Part shown: positions 7,732-19,053 of the stretch, piece by piece
How the letters are laid out: each line of letters opens with the position of its first letter
Position numbering within the stretch: the stretch's first letter is position 1
From: Guyparkeria sp. WRN-7
GTDB taxonomy: Bacteria; Pseudomonadota; Gammaproteobacteria; Halothiobacillales; Halothiobacillaceae
Assembly (NCBI RefSeq): GCF_001641825.1
Contig: NZ_LRFH01000005.1
Span: forward strand, 1 to 40,790
DNA length: 40,790 nucleotides
Direction of reading: 5' to 3'
Notes under the pieces: generated by a model
Databases searched by the model: none
Told to the model about the DNA's origin: nothing
Seen by the model: only the letters and a program-made list of their open reading frames with translations
Program-made: the position numbers and the translations under genes

Positions 7732-8505
7732 ATGACGAACGCATCGCCCCGCGCCCTGATCACGGGCAACAGCAGCGGCCTCGGGCTGGGCCTGAGCCAC
7801 GCCCTGCTCGACCGCGGCTATCAGGTTCATGGCTGCAGCCGGCGCGGCTGCGCCGCGCTCGCCGACCGGGTGGTCGACGTCCACTGCGACCTGTCGGACT
7901 TCGATGCCATCGGGCCGGCGCTCGACCAGCTGCTGGCCGGTGTCGACCGGCTCGACCTGGTGGTGCTGAACGCCGGCATCCTCGGCGAGATCGAGGACAT
8001 GAGCCGGATGTCGGTGGAACGGCTGCGCGAGATCATGGACATCAACGTCTGGTCCAACAAGGTGGTCCTCGACTGGCTGCTCGGCTCGGGGATCGCCATC
8101 GACCAGATCGTCGCGATCTCCTCGGGCGCGGCGGTGCTGGGCAACCGCGGCTGGGGCGGCTACGCGCTCTCCAAGGCGACCCTGAACATGCTCTGCCGGC
8201 TGTATGCCCACGAGTTCCCGGACACGCACGTCGCGGCCGTCGCCCCGGGCCTGATCGACACGCGCATCATCGACACGCTCTGCGAGCTGAAGGACACGGA
8301 GCGCTTCCCGGCGCTGGCACGCATCCATGCCGCCCGCGGCACAGAGACCCTCCTGTCGCCGGCCGCTGCCGCCGAACGCCTCCTCGAGGCACTACCGGCC
8401 CTGAAGAAGGATTTCGAAAGCGGCAGCTTCGTCGACGTGCGCCAGATCCTCGCGCCTAAGGAATACGAGGAGCTGATGGCCGCCCGCAACCGACCGGGCG
8501 GCTGA
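7732..8505 (+). CDS. Short-chain dehydrogenase/reductase (SDR)
   Basis: 257-residue NAD(P)-dependent oxidoreductase of the classical SDR fold, cytoplasmic. The dinucleotide loop is ITGNSSGLGLG at residues 10-20, NAG sits at 80-82, and the catalytic set is N105, S130/S131, Y144 and K148 (YALSK). Substrate cannot be told from sequence. Arginines near residues 38-39 (CSRRG) favour NADPH over NADH (inference). The start ATG follows an ideal AGGAGG at 7721-7726 and lies 11 bases after the fructosamine-kinase gene, so plsC, that gene and this one probably form one operon. The gene ends convergently with the AraC-family regulator, 19 bases away. Confidence 0.92.
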   Translation: MTNASPRALITGNSSGLGLGLSHALLDRGYQVHGCSRRGCAALADRVVDVHCDLSDFDAIGPALDQLLAGVDRLDLVVLNAGILGEIEDMSRMSVERLREIMDINVWSNKVVLDWLLGSGIAIDQIVAISSGAAVLGNRGWGGYALSKATLNMLCRLYAHEFPDTHVAAVAPGLIDTRIIDTLCELKDTERFPALARIHAARGTETLLSPAAAAERLLEALPALKKDFESGSFVDVRQILAPKEYEELMAARNRPGG

Positions 8506-8524
8506 ATCGCCTTCCCCGGAGCCG

Positions 8525-9427
8525 TCAGCCCGGCGCGTCCTGCAACAGGGTGCGGATGTCGCGCATGGGCGGGGCGCCGAACTGGCGCCGGTACTCGCGG
8601 CTGAACTGCGACGGGCTTTCGTAACCGACCTCGAATGCCGCTCGTGACGCATCGACGTGCTCCGTCAGCATCAGTCGACGCGCCTCGTAGAGCCGCATCC
8701 GCTTCTGGTACTGCAACGGGCTCATGGCCGTCATCGCCCGGAAGTGGCTGTGGAAGGCCGACAGGCTCAGGCCGGCCTTGCCCGCCAGCTCCTCCACCTT
8801 CACCGCCTCGCTGTAATGCCCCTTGAGCCAGTCGATCGCCCGCGAGATCCGGTAGCCGTGGTGACCGACCATGGCGATCTGCCGCAGGCGCGCGCCCTGC
8901 TCCCCGACCAGCAGGCGGTAGAAGATCTCCTGCTTGATCAACGGCGCGAGAACAGGAATGTCCTCCGGCTGCGCCAGCAGGTCGATCAGCCGGTTGGTCG
9001 CATCCAGCAGGGGCTCGGAGACCTCGCTGACCGCGATGCCGGAATGGGGTTCGGCCGACCGGGCTGACGGCGCGCCCTGCCCCAGCATCAGCTGTGCAAT
9101 CAGGCGAAGATCGAGTTCGAGTGTCAACCCCAGGTAGGGCTCTGCTTCGCTTGCCTCCGTGATCTGCGCCACCACCGGCAGATCGACGGAGGTGATCAGG
9201 AAGCGGTGGGCGTCGTAGACGTAGCTCTCCTCGCCCAGCACCAGCCGCTTGCGCCCCTGGCCGATCAGGCAAACACTGGGAGGCAGCATGTAGCTGGTCG
9301 GCTCGGTCGGCGTTTCCCAGCGATGCAGGCCGAGGCCCTCGATCGCCGTATCGAGCCGATTGCTGCCGCCGGTCCATCGGGCAATCCGCTGGGCCAGATC
9401 CTGCGCTTTCCCCATTTCGTCAGTCAT
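8525..9427 (-). CDS. AraC-family transcriptional regulator
   Basis: 300-residue cytoplasmic regulator. The N-terminal ~20-175 match the AraC_N type sensor region found in YqhC-like proteins. The last ~95 residues hold two helix-turn-helix motifs (KVEELAGKAGLSLSAFHSHF and DASRAAFEVGYESPSQFSREY) with the LQYQKRMRLYEARRL linker. The ATG at 9427 was chosen because GGGAGGGG stands directly upstream and similarity starts there; the frame stays open 146 codons further without family signal. It is divergent from the cupin/CMD, cyclophilin-like and alcohol dehydrogenase genes and probably controls them. In E. coli, YqhC controls alcohol dehydrogenase YqhD, which supports that reading. Confidence 0.92.
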   Translation of the reverse strand: MTDEMGKAQDLAQRIARWTGGSNRLDTAIEGLGLHRWETPTEPTSYMLPPSVCLIGQGRKRLVLGEESYVYDAHRFLITSVDLPVVAQITEASEAEPYLGLTLELDLRLIAQLMLGQGAPSARSAEPHSGIAVSEVSEPLLDATNRLIDLLAQPEDIPVLAPLIKQEIFYRLLVGEQGARLRQIAMVGHHGYRISRAIDWLKGHYSEAVKVEELAGKAGLSLSAFHSHFRAMTAMSPLQYQKRMRLYEARRLMLTEHVDASRAAFEVGYESPSQFSREYRRQFGAPPMRDIRTLLQDAPG

Positions 9428-9846
9428 CACCCCCTCCCAGCACACCGGCAGCCCCAGCTCGAGAAAGGCACGCCCCGTCAACGCGTTACTTTCCCACTCG
9501 CCCGAAGTAAAGAGTACTCGCCCAGTTCCGGGTCGACAAAGCCGAATCGCCATACCGAGCAGGATCAGGCAAAGATCCAGGTGGATCAGGCCAGACTCGT
9601 GCTCGGGCTTCGACCATGATTCAACGACAGGCACCCCGGACACCGTTCTTTCGCCGGGCGACATCGAACGAAACAGGAATGGGCAAGAGTGAAACACGAT
9701 CGTTCTACCGCCCGGCCGGCGCGGCGAACCACACTTTGAAAAAACGACGACGCCGATTCCTACACTGGCAATGAACCCGACAACGTCGATCTCGCGTACG
9801 GAAACCCGCCAGCACAAGAGCCGACGATCATTCAGGAGGACTCGCC
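9428..9846. other. Divergent control region between the AraC regulator and the exported redox genes
   Basis: 419 bases without a convincing gene. It contains a 9-base direct repeat with a 21-base period at 9562-9591, a possible weak promoter for the plus genes (TTGAAA at 9736-9741 and TACACT at 9761-9766, spacing 19), and the AGGAGG ribosome-binding site of the next gene. A frame continuous with the regulator crosses it, but I judge this non-coding. Confidence 0.5.
9562..9591. promoter_or_regulatory. Candidate AraC-family operator (direct repeat, 21-bp period)
   Basis: GGATCAGGC occurs at 9562-9570 and again at 9583-9591, exactly 21 bases apart, or two helical turns. AraC-type proteins commonly bind direct half-sites at this spacing. 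The site lies 135 bases from the regulator start and 256 from the plus-strand operon. The binding partner is inferred. Confidence 0.35.
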
Positions 9847-11007
9847 ATGCGCACCAGAACGCCATTTTTCCGCAAGCTGTTGCTCGCGATGACCAGTTGC
9901 TGCACGGCCTCCGGGATGGCGGCCGACACCCCGCCCAGGCACCAGGTGCTCTACCCGGCCGGCTCGCAACAGTCGTTTACCGGCCCGGCCGAGTACTTCA
10001 CCGGCAAGGTGCGGGTGGACGTGCTCTTCCCGGAAACCGACACCGCCCACTACTCGGGGGCCTACGTCACCTTTCATCCGGGCGCACGAACGGCCTGGCA
10101 CGCCCACCCCGCCGGCCAGCACATGGTGGTGACCGACGGCATCGCCCTGACCGGAACGCGTGACGGCCGGATACTCGAATTCGAGGAAGGCGAGACGGTC
10201 TGGTGCCCACCCGAGATCGACCACTGGCATGGCGCGACACCCGACGCGCCGATGACCCACCTGGTCATCACCGGCAGCAAGGATGGCGAGAACGTCGTCT
10301 GGAAGGAGAAGGTCGACGACGCAACCTACCTTGGCGACCGTCAGCGCGAGGAGACGACTGCCGACGTCGGCGCCCTCTCGTCGAGACAGCAGGCACTCGT
10401 GCCGATCGCTGCGTTCACCGCCAGCGGCGACCTCGAGTCGTTGAAGACCGCGACGGACAACGGCCTCGATGACGGCCTGACCATCAACGAAGTCAAGGAA
10501 ATCCCGATTCACCTCTACGCCTACGCCGGCTTCCCGAGAGCGCTCAACGCCCTGGGCACCGTGATGGCCGTCGTCGAGGAGCGACGGGCCAAGGGCATCG
10601 AGGACGAGCGCGGCGAGCCACCCCACTCCATGCCCGGGGGCAAGGACAGCCTCGAGCGGGGCCGGGAGGTACAGACACGCCTGGCCGGTCAGCCGGTCAC
10701 CGGCCCACTGTTCGAGTTCGCCCCAGGGATCAACGAGCTGCTGCAGGCCCACCTGTTCGGCGACCTGTTCGCCCGGGGCCTGCTGGACGAGCGGGATCGC
10801 GAACTGGTGACCGTGTCCGCGCTGGCGAGCATGGACGGTGTCGAATCGCAGCTGAAAGCGCACATCGGGATCGCCACCAATGTCGGCCTGAGCCGGGAAG
10901 AACTCACCGCACTGGCCGCCGTGCTGGGAGGATCAGCTGGCTCCCAACAGCAGACCCGGGTCGAGCAGGCCATTCAGGCGGCCCTGCCCGATCGGGACGA
11001 GCCGTAG
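9847..11007 (+). CDS. Exported cupin and carboxymuconolactone decarboxylase-like fusion protein
   Basis: 386 residues. Residues 1-25 look like a Sec signal peptide (basic start, LLLAM core, cleavage near GMAA-D). Residues about 45-145 form a cupin barrel with likely metal ligands H85, H87, Q91 and H126 or H128 (TAWHAHPAGQH and DHWHG). Two carboxymuconolactone-decarboxylase/AhpD-like helical domains follow at about 173-245 and 287-360. Neither holds the CxxC pair of AhpD peroxidase partners, so a thiol redox role is unlikely. Such fusions often sit beside alcohol dehydrogenases and AraC regulators, as here. The reaction is unknown. AGGAGG lies seven bases before the ATG, and the next gene follows after 9 bases. 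Confidence 0.88.
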   Translation: MRTRTPFFRKLLLAMTSCCTASGMAADTPPRHQVLYPAGSQQSFTGPAEYFTGKVRVDVLFPETDTAHYSGAYVTFHPGARTAWHAHPAGQHMVVTDGIALTGTRDGRILEFEEGETVWCPPEIDHWHGATPDAPMTHLVITGSKDGENVVWKEKVDDATYLGDRQREETTADVGALSSRQQALVPIAAFTASGDLESLKTATDNGLDDGLTINEVKEIPIHLYAYAGFPRALNALGTVMAVVEERRAKGIEDERGEPPHSMPGGKDSLERGREVQTRLAGQPVTGPLFEFAPGINELLQAHLFGDLFARGLLDERDRELVTVSALASMDGVESQLKAHIGIATNVGLSREELTALAAVLGGSAGSQQQTRVEQAIQAALPDRDEP

Positions 11008-11016
11008 ATCGGCGCC

Positions 11017-11484
11017 ATGAGACCGGCCCACCACCTCGGCACGACGAGCGTGATGGCTGCCGTGACGCTCCTTGCCTCTCAGGCTCTCGCCGGGCCGCCG
11101 GAAGCGGACGCTCCCAGGGGAACGACCATGATCCACATTCACCTGAGTGCCGCGGGCGAGAGGCTGGAGGCAAGGCTCGACGACACGGCGGCAGGACGCG
11201 ACTTCGCCCGCCTGCTGCCGATCGAGCTCACGCTCACCGACTTCCACGCCACCGAGAAGGTCGCGGACCTGCCACGCCGGCTCGATACCACGAACGCGCC
11301 GGACCGCTACGCCGCACAGGTCGGTGACATCACCTATTACGCCCCCTGGGGCAACCTTGCGATCTTCTACCGGCCGTTCCCGGCCGCCCGGGGACTGGTC
11401 CGCCTCGGTGAAATCGAAGGATCGATCGATGCGCTGCGGCAGGACGGTGAAATCCCCGTGCGCATCGAACGGGCCGAGGAGTAG
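11017..11484 (+). CDS. Cyclophilin-like fold protein with signal peptide
   Basis: 155 residues. Residues 1-26 form a signal peptide ending SQALA, so the protein is probably periplasmic. The rest matches the cyclophilin-like family found near oxidoreductases: DDTAAGRDFARLLPIELTL, then KVADLPRRL, and the diagnostic GDITYYAPWGNLAIFYR. Members share the cyclophilin barrel but lack proven prolyl isomerase activity; some are thought to bind flavin-type or small-molecule ligands (family knowledge, not certain). It starts 9 bases after the cupin/CMD gene and precedes the dehydrogenase by 84 bases, so it belongs to the same operon. Confidence 0.85.
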   Translation: MRPAHHLGTTSVMAAVTLLASQALAGPPEADAPRGTTMIHIHLSAAGERLEARLDDTAAGRDFARLLPIELTLTDFHATEKVADLPRRLDTTNAPDRYAAQVGDITYYAPWGNLAIFYRPFPAARGLVRLGEIEGSIDALRQDGEIPVRIERAEE

Positions 11485-11568
11485 CGCCCGCTGCTGGCGA
11501 ACGACGAACGGGACGGAAAACAACCAAACCCGTGAACAAGGCATGACCGACACCAAGGACCCACAGCC

Positions 11569-12732
11569 ATGACAGACGACACACGGCTTTCACGCAGGCG
11601 ATTCATCCAACTGACGGCAGCGAGCGGTAGCGGTCTGCTCCTTGCCCCCTACCTGAACGCATGGGGAGGAACACCCGAAATGACGAACATCAAATCGAAG
11701 GGCTACGCAGCGGTCGACACCTCCGGGAAACTACAACCCTGGGAATTCGAACGCCGCCCGGTCGGCGACAACGACGTCCTGATCGAGACCAGGGCCGCGA
11801 GCATCTGCCACTCCGACATCCATCAGATGAAGGGGCATTGGGGGCCGCAGCAGTACCCCCAGGTGCCCGGCCACGAGATCGTCGGCATCGTCACCGCCGT
11901 GGGCAGGAACGTCACCGAGTTCAAGGTCGGCGACCGGGCCGGCGTCGGCTGCATGGTGGACGGCAACCCCGAATGCGAGAGCTACCAGCGCGGCGAGGAA
12001 CAGTACTGCGCCGACACCACCTTCACCTACGGCTACCCGCAGGAGAGCTCACCGACCGGCATTTCGCAGGGCGGCTACTCCACCAACATCGTCGTCGACG
12101 CGCACTTCGTCGTGCACATCCCCGAGCACATCACCTTCGAGCAGGCCGCCCCATTGCTGTGTGCCGGCATCACCACCTACTCCCCGATCATGAAGTTCGA
12201 CCTGAAGCCGGGGGACAAGGTCGGTGTCGCCGGGATCGGCGGGCTGGGCCACATGGCCATCAAGATCGCGCTCTCCAAGGGGGCGGAGGTCTATGCCTTC
12301 ACCACCTCGCCGGACAAGGTCGACGACATTCTCGGCTTCGGCGCCAAGGAGGCGGTAGTCGTCGACGATCCCGCCCGGATGGCGCCCTACCGGGGGATGC
12401 TCGACTACATGATCTGCACCATTCCCTACGAGTACGACGTCGCAACGTACCTGTCGGTGGTCAAGCCGTTCGGCACCTTTACCCAGGTGGGCATGCCGAT
12501 CGGGTTCGAAACCACGCTCAGCGCCATTGCCTTGGCGAATACCCGCGTCAATTTCAACGCCTCCCTGATCGGTGGCATGCCGGAGACCCAGGAGGTGGTC
12601 AATTACTGCGCGGACCACAAGATCCACCCGCAGATCCAGATGATCTCGGCCGATCAGATCAATGAGGCCTGGGAAAACGTGGTCAACAAGAAGGCCCGCT
12701 ACCGGTACGTGATCGATCCAGCAACGATCTGA
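11569..12732 (+). CDS. Tat-exported zinc-dependent alcohol dehydrogenase (cinnamyl-alcohol/YahK type)
   Basis: 387 residues. The N-terminus has a twin-arginine signal (SRRRFIQL, then a hydrophobic stretch to about residue 33), so export in folded form with cofactor is likely. Catalytic zinc ligands are present: C80 in ICHSD, H102/E103 in PGHE, and C198 in LLCAG. The dinucleotide loop is GIGGLGH at 222-228. The structural zinc loop DGNPECESYQRGEEQYC keeps C136 and C147 but has N133 and Y139 where the family has cysteines, so that zinc is probably lost. The substrate is likely an aldehyde or alcohol, oriented NADP(H) (inference). It is the last gene of the operon, ending 28 bases before a terminator. 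Confidence 0.92.
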   Translation: MTDDTRLSRRRFIQLTAASGSGLLLAPYLNAWGGTPEMTNIKSKGYAAVDTSGKLQPWEFERRPVGDNDVLIETRAASICHSDIHQMKGHWGPQQYPQVPGHEIVGIVTAVGRNVTEFKVGDRAGVGCMVDGNPECESYQRGEEQYCADTTFTYGYPQESSPTGISQGGYSTNIVVDAHFVVHIPEHITFEQAAPLLCAGITTYSPIMKFDLKPGDKVGVAGIGGLGHMAIKIALSKGAEVYAFTTSPDKVDDILGFGAKEAVVVDDPARMAPYRGMLDYMICTIPYEYDVATYLSVVKPFGTFTQVGMPIGFETTLSAIALANTRVNFNASLIGGMPETQEVVNYCADHKIHPQIQMISADQINEAWENVVNKKARYRYVIDPATI

Positions 12733-12759
12733 CCGCCACCGGCCCCTGCCCGGAACAGC

Positions 12760-12796
12760 AAAAAGCCCCGCCGGCAACGCCGACGGGGCTTTTCTT
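12760..12796. terminator. Bidirectional intrinsic terminator after the alcohol dehydrogenase
   Basis: AAAAGCCCCGCCGGC and GCCGACGGGGCTTTT form a strong GC stem with an AAC loop, A-rich on the left and T-rich on the right. It ends the plus-strand operon and also lies just beyond the 3' end of tRNA-Ser on the minus strand. Confidence 0.85.
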
Positions 12797-12801
12797 CGTT
12801 A

Positions 12802-12894
12802 TGGCGGAGAGAGAGGGATTCGAACCCTCGAAGGGGCTATAAACCCCTTACTCCCTTAGCAGGGGAGCGCCTTCAGCCACTCGGCCACCTCTCC
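12802..12894 (-). tRNA. tRNA-Ser (GCU anticodon)
   Basis: 93 bases including an encoded CCA end. The acceptor stem GGAGAGG pairs with the 3' arm with a final G-U. The anticodon stem-loop is CTCCC-CTGCTAA-GGGAG, giving anticodon GCU. A long variable arm (AAGGGGTTTATAGCCCCTT) marks a class II tRNA, and the T arm carries GGTTCGAATCC. It reads serine codons AGC/AGU. It lies downstream of csrA, the usual gammaproteobacterial position. Confidence 0.97.
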
Positions 12895-13009
12895 AATCAA
12901 GAGCGCCGCATGGTAGCGGCTTTGACGGCAAGAATCAACGGCCCGGACAGGCCGCCAACAGGGCCTTTCCACCCGCCTTTTCGGCCAGCGGAAAAACGCG
13001 GGGGGTCAC

Positions 13010-13030
13010 GACCGTCAACTGGTGACGGTC
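13010..13030 (-). other. Small hairpin downstream of csrA
   Basis: GACCGTCA and TGACGGTC form an 8-bp perfect stem with a 5-base loop about 25 bases after the csrA stop. There is no U tract, so it may stabilise the csrA 3' end or mark a processing site before tRNA-Ser rather than terminate. Confidence 0.35.
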
Positions 13031-13054
13031 ACCATCAGCTCGGGATCGGGCCGA

Positions 13055-13252
13055 TCAGCTCGAGGAGCTACCCTCGTCGCCTTCCTCGGTCTCGCTCTTG
13101 ATGCGCTGATAGATCTCCTCGCGATGCACGGCGACATCCTTGGGCGCATCAATACCGATTCGGACCTGGTTGCCCTTGATGCCGAGCACGGTGATGGCGA
13201 CGTCGTCGCCAATGCGCAGCACCTCACCAATTCGGCGGGTCAAAATCAACAT
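13055..13252 (-). CDS. csrA: Carbon storage regulator, RNA-binding translational regulator
   Basis: 65-residue homodimeric RNA-binding protein that binds GGA motifs in mRNA leaders to control translation and stability of carbon-flow, motility and biofilm genes. [10 protein letters not shown] (with R6 and R7) and the conserved [15 protein letters not shown], then the ...HREEIY RNA-contact segment, are all visible. The C-terminal tail [10 protein letters not shown] is acidic and serine-rich. It follows lysC by 79 bases and precedes tRNA-Ser in the order conserved across gammaproteobacteria. Confidence 0.98.
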   Translation of the reverse strand: MLILTRRIGEVLRIGDDVAITVLGIKGNQVRIGIDAPKDVAVHREEIYQRIKSETEEGDEGSSSS

Positions 13253-13331
13253 ATCGGGTCAGCCTCTGTGTTTGACGCCCCCACCTGTCTCCGTTGGGGG
13301 CCTTGCCGGATATTAGCCTGTAAGCCGTCGA

Positions 13332-14564
13332 TCAGCTCAGGGATACCTCGGGGGTATCCAGCTCGAAGGCATCGTGCAGGGCACGGACCGCGAGCTCCAG
13401 GTACTTGTCGTCGATCACCACGGAGATCTTGATCTCGGAGGTGGCGATCATGCGGATGTTGATCTTCTCCTCGGAAAGCACCCGGAACATCTTCGAGGCA
13501 ATGCCGGCGTGCGAGCGCATGCCCACGCCCACCAGCGAGATCTTGACGATGTTGTGGTTGCCGGAGACCTCGCGCGCGCCGAGCTCGTCGGCGGTCTTGC
13601 GCATCAGCTCGAGGGCCTTGTCGAAGTCGTTGCGATGAACCGTGAAGGTGAAATCGGTGGTGTCGTCGGCACCGATGTTCTGCAGGATCATGTCGACTTC
13701 GATGTTGGCGTCACCGATCGGGCCGAGGATCTTGTAGGCGATCCCCGGGCTGTCCGGCACGCCCTTGATGGTGAGCTGGGCCTCGTCCTTGTGGAACGCG
13801 ATCCCGGAAATTACTGGTTCTTCCACGCCGTCTTCCTCCAGGGTAATCAGGGTGCCGGGGCCGTCCTGGAACGAGGACAGCACCCGCATGGGCACGTTGT
13901 ACTTGCCGGCGAACTCCACCGAACGGATCTGCAGGACCTTCGAGCCCAGGCTGGCCATTTCCAGCATTTCCTCGAAGGTGATCCGGTCGAGGCGGCGCGC
14001 CTTGGGCACCACCCGGGGATCGGTGGTGTACACGCCGTCGACGTCGGTGTAGATCTGGCACTCGTCGGCCTTGAGCGCCGCGGCCAGGGCCACCGCGGAG
14101 GTGTCCGAGCCGCCCCGGCCGAGCGTGGTGATCTGGCCATGCTCGTCCACGCCCTGGAAGCCGGCGACCACGACGACGCGGCCGGCATCGAGATCGCCAC
14201 GGATGGTGTCGGTGTCGATCGACTGGATGCGCGCCTTGGTGTGCGTGCTGTCGGTGAGGATGCGCACCTGCGCGCCGGTGTAGGAGCGCGCGTCCTGACC
14301 GCGCGCCTGCAGGGCCATGGAGAGCAGCGCGATGGTCACCTGCTCGCCGGTGGCGACCAGGGTGTCGAGCTCGCGCGGGGTCGGCTCGGCCTGGATCTCG
14401 TTGGCCATGCCGATCAGGCGATTGGTCTCGCCGCTCATGGCCGAGACCACCACGACCACCGAGTCGCCGTTTTCGGTCGCTCGCTGGACTCGCTCGGCGA
14501 CCGCCTGGATACGCTCGACACTGCCGACCGAGGTACCGCCGTATTTCTGAACGATTAACGCCAT
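13332..14564 (-). CDS. lysC: Aspartate kinase
   Basis: Phosphorylates aspartate, the first step toward lysine, threonine and methionine. The 410 residues match the Pseudomonas/Bacillus-type aspartokinase. The N-terminal kinase has KYGGTS at 7-12 and [10 protein letters not shown]. Two C-terminal ACT domains (from about residue 265) would carry feedback inhibition by lysine and/or threonine. The start ATG has AAGGA upstream and an internal promoter at 14638-14666. It sits between alaS and csrA, as in many gammaproteobacteria. Confidence 0.97.
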   Translation of the reverse strand: MALIVQKYGGTSVGSVERIQAVAERVQRATENGDSVVVVVSAMSGETNRLIGMANEIQAEPTPRELDTLVATGEQVTIALLSMALQARGQDARSYTGAQVRILTDSTHTKARIQSIDTDTIRGDLDAGRVVVVAGFQGVDEHGQITTLGRGGSDTSAVALAAALKADECQIYTDVDGVYTTDPRVVPKARRLDRITFEEMLEMASLGSKVLQIRSVEFAGKYNVPMRVLSSFQDGPGTLITLEEDGVEEPVISGIAFHKDEAQLTIKGVPDSPGIAYKILGPIGDANIEVDMILQNIGADDTTDFTFTVHRNDFDKALELMRKTADELGAREVSGNHNIVKISLVGVGMRSHAGIASKMFRVLSEEKINIRMIATSEIKISVVIDDKYLELAVRALHDAFELDTPEVSLS

Positions 14565-14637
14565 ATGGTTTCCTTAGCACCCGAATGCCGGTGCCAGCTC
14601 CTTTTCGCTGACGTGATTAAAGTCAAAGCAGCCGGGC

Positions 14638-14666
14638 AGTATAAACGGCTCGCCGCATTTTTTCAC
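14638..14666 (-). promoter_or_regulatory. Sigma-70 type promoter for lysC
   Basis: On the minus strand GTGAAA (14666-14661, four of six to consensus) and TATACT (14643-14638, five of six) are separated by 17 bases, about 75 bases before the lysC start. It lies in the alaS-lysC gap, so lysC can be transcribed independently of alaS. Confidence 0.6.
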
Positions 14667-14710
14667 CCGTCAGGCCGCCTTCCCCCTTGACACACCGGGA
14701 GCGCCCGGGT

Positions 14711-17326
<2,616 letters not shown>

Positions 17327-17422
17327 GCACGAACCATCTCGGAAAACGGGAGGACAAAGCGCGGATTGTAGCGCAGTCCGATGCCATTTCCGATGCGTCC
17401 GGGCCAGAGCCGGATCAGCCGA

Positions 17423-17908
17423 TCAGAGAGGAGTCGCCTCCGACTCGTCCGATTCGGGCCACCAGCCGGCCAGTTCGTGGGAAAGATCGGGCGGAAAGCC
17501 GCGTCGAACGAGGTGCTGATGGCGTTTCGCCCGGTCGGGAAAGTCGGCGGGTGGCTCGCGGTAGCGGGCCAGCAGCTGTTCGCGTGCCAGTACCTCCCAG
17601 TCACGCGGTTCGGCAGCGAAGGCCTCGGCCATCACGCCCTCGTCGACGCCCTGCTGGGCGAGTTCGTTGGCGATCCGGTCGGGGCCGTAGCGCCGCGCCG
17701 AGCGGGCGCGGATCAGGCTCTCGGCATAACGACGATCCGACTGCCAGCCCTCCTCGACCAACTGGTCGAGTACCGGCTCGATCTCCTCGTCGGCAAAGCC
17801 CTTGTCGGCGAGCTTGCGCGCCAGTTCCAGCCGACTGTGCTCGCGGCGAGCCAGCATGCCGACGGCGCGCTTCTCGCAGTCGAGCAGGCGACGCTTCTCC
17901 TCGTCCAC
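17423..17908 (-). CDS. recX: Regulatory protein RecX
   Basis: 161-residue modulator that binds RecA filaments and limits their extension. The three tandem three-helix RecX repeats can be followed: [19 protein letters not shown], then [33 protein letters not shown], then the C-terminal [14 protein letters not shown]. The start is a GTG (17908-17906) without a clear Shine-Dalgarno, 15 bases after recA, so translation is probably coupled to recA and low. alaS ends upstream on its other side. Confidence 0.92.
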   Translation of the reverse strand: MDEEKRRLLDCEKRAVGMLARREHSRLELARKLADKGFADEEIEPVLDQLVEEGWQSDRRYAESLIRARSARRYGPDRIANELAQQGVDEGVMAEAFAAEPRDWEVLAREQLLARYREPPADFPDRAKRHQHLVRRGFPPDLSHELAGWWPESDESEATPL

Positions 17909-17923
17909 GAGACGCGGACGGCC

Positions 17924-18967
<1,044 letters not shown>

Positions 18968-19053
18968 CAATCAACTCCCACCCCTTCGGGCTTGATATGC
19001 AGGCAACAGGGCACGACCGACCTCCTGTCAGTCATGCGAAAAACGTAACGGTA

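Noticed and set aside
9428-9865. 146-codon N-terminal extension of the AraC regulator frame
   Set aside because: Family similarity starts at the ATG at 9427, which has a strong ribosome-binding site. The extension overlaps the control region of the divergent operon.
18968-18970. TTG as recA start
   Set aside because: An ATG follows immediately with better spacing to the GGGAG and begins the canonical MDENRKK.
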